Shown here: positions 58,264-62,441 of the stretch, piece after piece
How positions within the stretch are numbered: position 1 is the stretch's first letter
Layout of the letters: each line of letters opens with the position of its first letter
NCBI GenBank assembly: GCA_023424965.1
Contig: JAFADI010000123.1
Span: 1-62,441 of the forward strand
DNA length: 62,441 nucleotides
Source of the DNA: Bacillota bacterium
GTDB lineage: Bacteria > Bacillota > Clostridia > Acetivibrionales > JAFADI01
Direction of reading: 5' to 3'
Translations under genes and position numbers: made by a program
The notes under the pieces: generated by a model
What the model saw: only the letters and a program-made list of their open reading frames with translations
Databases searched by the model: none
What the model was told of the DNA's origin: nothing

Positions 58264-60906
58264 TTATATGAAATAGGAAAAATGGTGTGTTCCGGAGCCA
58301 ACTTCCGCACAAAAGCCGCCCTTCGCCCTGGAGAAACGGCTGTCCGAGGCGACCGCAACAGGCCTTGCCTGATCCAGTATGACGGTGGCCGAGGTATTGT
58401 GGGGAATTGTGACATCCAGCTCCACCTTGCTCACTTTTATCATCCAGGATACGCACACATCGCCATACACGCTGGAATAAACGGCTTTTACATAATCCAA
58501 TCCGCCGCCGATATGGGGGTGAATAATGGAATGCTTGTATCCGGCCCGGCACTCATCCGCTTCTATTCCCGCCACCACCCGGTAGAGCCATTCTCCCACA
58601 GCACCATAGGCATAATGGTTAAAGGAGTTCATATCCGGACTCCACAGGGTACCATCGGGCTTTTTGCCGTCCCAATGCTCCCATATTGTTGTGGCTCCTG
58701 CTTTCACCTGGTACAGCCAGGATGGAAAATCCTCCTTCAGAAGAAGGTCATAGGCTTCCTTTGTACGGCCGTTTCGGCTAAGTGCGTGGCAGAAGTAAGG
58801 AGTACCCACAAAGCCGGTGACAAGATGCCCCTTCTGTTCTTCCAGCAGTTCAACCAGTGTATTGACGGTCCTTTCCCTGAATTCCTCCGGTACAAGGTCA
58901 AAGTGCAGGGCAACGATATGGGCTGTCTGAGTTCTTGCCGCCAGCCTTCCCGTGGATGTAAAGAATTCTTTTTGAAAGCCTTCAACAATTTCATCGTATA
59001 ATTCCGCATATTTTCTATGGTCTTCTTCCCTTCCGAGTATCCCGGCAGCTTTGGAAAAAAGCCCGGTAGAGTAGGCAAAATATGCAGAACAGATCAAATC
59101 ATTGGGTGTGGCTCCAAAATAGCTTCCTTCCTTTGCGTCCAGTGCAACCCAGTCTCCGAACTGCAGCTTGTAATTCCAGATTCCCTTGCCGGAGTGCCGG
59201 TGCATGTAATCAATCCATGCCTTCATGCTGTCGTACTGCCTTTCCAGTATCCTTGTATCTCCAAAGGTGAGGTACAGGGTCCAGGGCATAATCACCGCAA
59301 CATCGCCCCAGGCTGCCGCAGAGTGGGTGCCTTGCCGCAGAAGCCAGTTGTCGTCACATTTTCCCTCCAGAATATCCGGAACAACATGGGGAACTCCACC
59401 CTCAGGTGTCTGGTCCGCTTCCACATCCCTCAGCCATTTGCTGAAGAAGGTATAGGTGTCCATTAAATAACTTGCGGTCCTGCAGAAAATCTGGGCATCA
59501 CCGGTCCAGCCAAGCCGTTCGTCCCTTTGGGGACAGTCTGTCGGTACATCTACAAAGTTGCCTTTAAGACCCCAGAGGATGTTGTGCTGCAATTGGTTGA
59601 TATCCGCATTTGAACACTCAAAAGTTCCCGTGGGCTTCATATGGGAATGGACCACGACCGCCTCAAAATTCTCCGGTTTGATCTCGCCGGGATACTTTGC
59701 TATTTTTACATACTGAAACCCCTGGAAGGTGAAGTTCGGACGGAAGGACTCCTCTTCTCCGCCTTTTAGGATGTAGGTCACCGTCTGCTTTGCCCTTCTC
59801 AAATTATCCAGATAAACATTCCCCGCTGAATCCAGTACTTCAAAATGCTTCAGAACTACACAATCACCTGCACTTCCTTTCACCTTGAAGTTAACCCAGC
59901 CCGTCAAATTCTGCCCGAAATCAATCACAGCATCACCCTGGGGAGTGATAAACAGCTCTTTTACCGGGAGCTTCTCTATTTCCGCCACTTTGCATCCTGC
60001 CTGGGCTGTCAACACCTCCCTGTCATATTCCACTATTTCTACAGGCCTCCATTGCGAACCTTCAAATTCCGGACAATTCCAGCCTTCTATTTCAAGCCTT
60101 GCATCATAAGTTTCTCCGTCATATATTTCAGAAAATAACACGGGCGCATCCATGCCTCGCCATGCTTCATCGGTTGCCACAACCTCTCTCGTACCATCCC
60201 GGTAGGTAATCTCCAGCTGGCATAATAAAGCTGTCTGATCCCCGTAATGGTTTCTCTGCCCTTCAAATCCCATCACACCCTTGTACCAGCCTGCTCCAAG
60301 CATGGCTCCGACGGCATTTTCTCCGTTTTTCAGCAGATCGGTGACATCATAGGTCTGATAAAGCAGATGTTTTCTATAAGAGGTCCAGCCGGGAGTAAGC
60401 TCATCGTCACCGACTTTTTTGCCGTTGATATAAAGCTTATAAAGTCCCAGGGCTGTAGAATAGACGATTGCGGAAACAATACCGGACTTTGCCCGGAAAT
60501 TCCTGCGCACATAGGTACCCCTGGAATTGTTCCCATCCCCTTCTGTCTCTGCAGATACAAATTGTCCCTTCCACTCCGCATTGCTCAATAAAGCCGTAGT
60601 GAAACAGGCGGTTTCACTCCAGCCGCTCACTTCCCGATTGTCCGTAATTTTCACCCTGACGTAATACCTGGTGGAAGAAAGGAGTTCCATGCCCGGTGCC
60701 GTAATATGCGCGGATTGTCCGCTTTCTACCATACCCCCGTCAAATGCGAGCTCGCTGAAGTGAGGGTCAAAAGCAATTTGCAAACGGTATGTCTTTTGTA
60801 TGACGTTTGCTCTGTCGCTGTCAATGACCCAGCCAAATTGAGGCGGCCGGGTTATTCCCATGGGATTGTCCAAATAATCCACCGTGATTTTTTTTATCTG
60901 TAACAT
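58264..60906 (-). CDS. GH78 alpha-L-rhamnosidase
   Basis: An 880-residue cytosolic enzyme. N-terminal sandwich domains (LDNPMGITRPPQFGWVIDSD; LYKLYINGKKVGDDELTPGW) precede an (alpha/alpha)6 barrel; DCPQRDERLGWTGDAQIFCR carries the Asp and Glu of the GH78 active site, and WEHWDGKKPDGTLWSPDMNS the second Glu region. It releases alpha-L-rhamnose from oligosaccharides taken up by the ABC transporter beside it. No signal peptide, consistent with intracellular action. Confidence 0.93.
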   Translation of the reverse strand: MLQIKKITVDYLDNPMGITRPPQFGWVIDSDRANVIQKTYRLQIAFDPHFSELAFDGGMVESGQSAHITAPGMELLSSTRYYVRVKITDNREVSGWSETACFTTALLSNAEWKGQFVSAETEGDGNNSRGTYVRRNFRAKSGIVSAIVYSTALGLYKLYINGKKVGDDELTPGWTSYRKHLLYQTYDVTDLLKNGENAVGAMLGAGWYKGVMGFEGQRNHYGDQTALLCQLEITYRDGTREVVATDEAWRGMDAPVLFSEIYDGETYDARLEIEGWNCPEFEGSQWRPVEIVEYDREVLTAQAGCKVAEIEKLPVKELFITPQGDAVIDFGQNLTGWVNFKVKGSAGDCVVLKHFEVLDSAGNVYLDNLRRAKQTVTYILKGGEEESFRPNFTFQGFQYVKIAKYPGEIKPENFEAVVVHSHMKPTGTFECSNADINQLQHNILWGLKGNFVDVPTDCPQRDERLGWTGDAQIFCRTASYLMDTYTFFSKWLRDVEADQTPEGGVPHVVPDILEGKCDDNWLLRQGTHSAAAWGDVAVIMPWTLYLTFGDTRILERQYDSMKAWIDYMHRHSGKGIWNYKLQFGDWVALDAKEGSYFGATPNDLICSAYFAYSTGLFSKAAGILGREEDHRKYAELYDEIVEGFQKEFFTSTGRLAARTQTAHIVALHFDLVPEEFRERTVNTLVELLEEQKGHLVTGFVGTPYFCHALSRNGRTKEAYDLLLKEDFPSWLYQVKAGATTIWEHWDGKKPDGTLWSPDMNSFNHYAYGAVGEWLYRVVAGIEADECRAGYKHSIIHPHIGGGLDYVKAVYSSVYGDVCVSWMIKVSKVELDVTIPHNTSATVILDQARPVAVASDSRFSRAKGGFCAEVGSGTHHFSYFI

Positions 60907-60986
60907 AGACTTGCACCTCTACCGGATTTTATCCTCTCCGGAATATCATATAATTTTTTCATAATTAACCTCCCATACCCTCTTTC

Positions 60987-61850
60987 TTATCCCTTCACCG
61001 CGCCGGCCGTAAGTCCTTCGACGAAGTATTTCTGCAGGAAAAGAAACATTACAATGAGGGGAACCAGTATGATGCTGATGGCCGCACACATGGGGCCCCA
61101 ATCGGTGGCATACTGTCCCTGGAATGCAATGAGCCCGCAGGTAAGTGTGAGACCTTCGCTGACTGCCGATGTGGAAATCTGCGCCCACATGAGTTCTCCC
61201 CACAGCCAGCAGAAATTGAATACGGTACAGGTTCCAAGCGCCGGCGTCATCAGGGGAAATACAACCTTCCAGAGGGTCTGAAGCTCTGTGGCGCCGTCAA
61301 TCCGCGAAGCTTCCAGCAATTCGGTGGGAACCGTCTGGAAAAAGTTTTTCAAAACAATGATGGAAAAGGGCATGCACCAGCCTATATAAGCTACAATCAT
61401 GGGAATGTACTTCAAATTGATTATCTGCATTTTCGTCATCATGATATAAAGCGGCATTACCATGGATTCCGTCGGCAAAATCAGGATGACAAACAACGCG
61501 CCGACAAAAACCTCACTGAAAGGAAGATTAAGCTTCGCAAGCGCATAACCCGCACAAACGGAAAAAAGCAGGATAAATGCCAGGGAAACCACTGTTACAA
61601 TTACACTATTCAAAAAATACTCGCCCACATGTCCTGTAACCCATGCCGACACATAATTTCCATATTCCGGCGTTTGGGGAAGGGACCAGATATTGCTCAA
61701 GAATTCGCTTGTGGATTTGAAAGAAGTAAGAAATACAAAGATAATGGGATAAATGCAGAAGACAACCATGAAAAGCAGCAGGGCTCTCATCAGCAGGACC
61801 ATCATGTGGTCTGATTCAGTTCTTTTTCGAAGACTCAGGTTAATATTCAT
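60987..61850 (-). CDS. carbohydrate ABC permease, MalG type
   Basis: A 287-residue permease with six membrane segments, the EAA motif VPTELLEASRIDGATELQTL followed by WKVVFPLMTPALGT, and a C-terminal KYFVEGLTAGAVKG ending. ATG at 61850 has GGGGTGAGG before it and is preferred to 61889. It overlaps the other permease by 11 bp. Likely imports rhamnose-containing oligosaccharide for GH78 and GH106-like enzymes. Confidence 0.92.
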   Translation of the reverse strand: MNINLSLRKRTESDHMMVLLMRALLLFMVVFCIYPIIFVFLTSFKSTSEFLSNIWSLPQTPEYGNYVSAWVTGHVGEYFLNSVIVTVVSLAFILLFSVCAGYALAKLNLPFSEVFVGALFVILILPTESMVMPLYIMMTKMQIINLKYIPMIVAYIGWCMPFSIIVLKNFFQTVPTELLEASRIDGATELQTLWKVVFPLMTPALGTCTVFNFCWLWGELMWAQISTSAVSEGLTLTCGLIAFQGQYATDWGPMCAAISIILVPLIVMFLFLQKYFVEGLTAGAVKG

Positions 61851-62441
61851 AGACCTCACCCCTTGTTGCTTTACGAATAACAAATACAATTACCATTACA
61901 ATAAGTGTAAATACGGTGCCAATGGCTGCAGAATGTCCAAACTCACTGTAAATGAAGCCCACATCCAGCATGCGCAGCGGTACGGTCCTTGACATATCGC
62001 CGGGTCCCCCCTTGGTCATCACATAGACAAGGTCATAGGTTTTAAAGGTTATGATAATGGTAAGAAGGGAACACATTTGTATGGTGGGCTTGATCATGGG
62101 CAGAATCACCATGCGCACCTGTTTAAAGTACCCTGCGCCGTCAATCTTTCCCGCCTCAAGCAGCGAAGACGGTATGGATGCTATCGCTGTGTAACAGAGC
62201 ATCATTGTAAGTCCTGCTACCTTCCATCCACCGGTGAAGGCGATGGCCATCAGAACTATCCCATTCTCTGCAAGCCAGGCATGCTTTAACACATCCAGCC
62301 CCACGGCTCCCAATACATTGTTGAGAAGTCCTACATCCGGATTGTAGATAAAGACAAACAGAAGGCCCACAACCGTCAGCGGCAGCATGTTGGGCGTGAA
62401 GAACACCAGCCTGTAGAAGGCTCCCTCCTTCCTGCTCATCC
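61840..62441 (-). CDS. carbohydrate ABC permease, MalF/UgpA type, 5' end cut by window edge
   Basis: About 200 residues visible of a usual 290-310; the frame is open to the window end. The EAA motif IPSSLLEAGKIDGAGYFKQV followed by RMVILPMIKPTIQM identifies it, and it ends TRGEVYEY. Its N-terminal membrane segments lie outside the window. It pairs with the MalG-type permease at 60987. Confidence 0.88.
   Translation of the reverse strand, partial: MSRKEGAFYRLVFFTPNMLPLTVVGLLFVFIYNPDVGLLNNVLGAVGLDVLKHAWLAENGIVLMAIAFTGGWKVAGLTMMLCYTAIASIPSSLLEAGKIDGAGYFKQVRMVILPMIKPTIQMCSLLTIIITFKTYDLVYVMTKGGPGDMSRTVPLRMLDVGFIYSEFGHSAAIGTVFTLIVMVIVFVIRKATRGEVYEY

Noticed and set aside
58250..58552. N-terminal extension of the GH106-like protein
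   Set aside because: It overlaps the GH78 coding end, and a GGAGG site directs the start at 58249.
1..62441. Prophage, integron or plasmid-type origin
   Set aside because: No integrase, phage structural gene, replication gene or attachment-site pair was seen; the genes are typical chromosomal metabolic and regulatory genes.

Overview
This 62.4 kb window reads as the chromosome of a Gram-positive, endospore-forming, plant-polysaccharide-degrading anaerobe of the class Clostridia. The reasons are AGGAGG-type ribosome binding sites on nearly every gene, sigma-A promoters with 17 bp spacers, a T-box leader on thrS, CotH and candidate sigma-K promoters, a secreted GH9 glucanase, YesM/YesN-type regulation of sugar ABC transporters, and a RuMP-pathway hxlA-hxlB pair. 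The species cannot be named from the window. No tRNA, rRNA or CRISPR array was seen.

Layout. 1-4.8 kb: mannitol-1-phosphate dehydrogenase (cut by the window edge), a TIM-barrel sugar epimerase, a divergent GntR regulator, a compact palindromic repeat and an RpiR regulator. 4.9-12.2 kb: a surface-glycosylation cassette with a GT2-TPR glycosyltransferase, two DUF6385-type surface proteins (one with an 18-residue tandem repeat, one with a DNRLRE domain), a three-gene amino-sugar operon resembling WlbC-WlbA-WlbB and a GT-B-like fragment protein. Its intergenic regions carry sigma-K-like promoters. 12.1-18.4 kb: XdhC, a membrane-anchored unknown protein, LrgAB, a VOC protein, hxlAB, and a REP-associated tyrosine transposase (RAYT) under a LexA-type box. 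18.4-25.7 kb: CotH/DUF4956/VTC operon, a two-component system, a SurA-like protein and HtrA. The three transcription units here share an 11-bp direct repeat that looks like the response-regulator box. 25.8-34.1 kb: an unknown membrane protein, a REP-repeat cluster, thrS with its T-box, a glutathione peroxidase divergent from an OhrR-type regulator and a radical SAM protein, a deletion-scar pseudogene, and rpoN (sigma-54).

34.1-49.5 kb is a sugar-utilization locus on the minus strand: GH4, BadF-type sugar kinase, NodB deacetylase, GH9, GH2, two ABC permeases, a solute-binding protein, a YesM/YesN pair and a NagB-type deaminase. Four promoters in it carry the same 41-bp element exactly 17 bp upstream of a -10 box, which strongly suggests one regulon. 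The gene set fits uptake of a beta-linked oligosaccharide, possibly one containing glucosamine. 49.6-55 kb holds a TetR-controlled ABC exporter and a TetR/flavodoxin divergent pair, each with clear palindromic operators. 55-62.4 kb is a rhamnose-oriented locus (GH106-like enzyme, GH78 and two ABC permeases, the last cut by the window end).

Copies of a 16-bp REP-like sequence (GGGGACASTCCTCAAC and its inverse) are scattered between genes from 13 to 27 kb, often as inverted pairs, and one RAYT gene lies between two of them. The most notable items for follow-up are the four-site regulon, the three-site response-regulator boxes linking envelope stress to CotH/VTC, the putative sporulation glycosylation cassette, and the RAYT/REP system with its SOS-like box.
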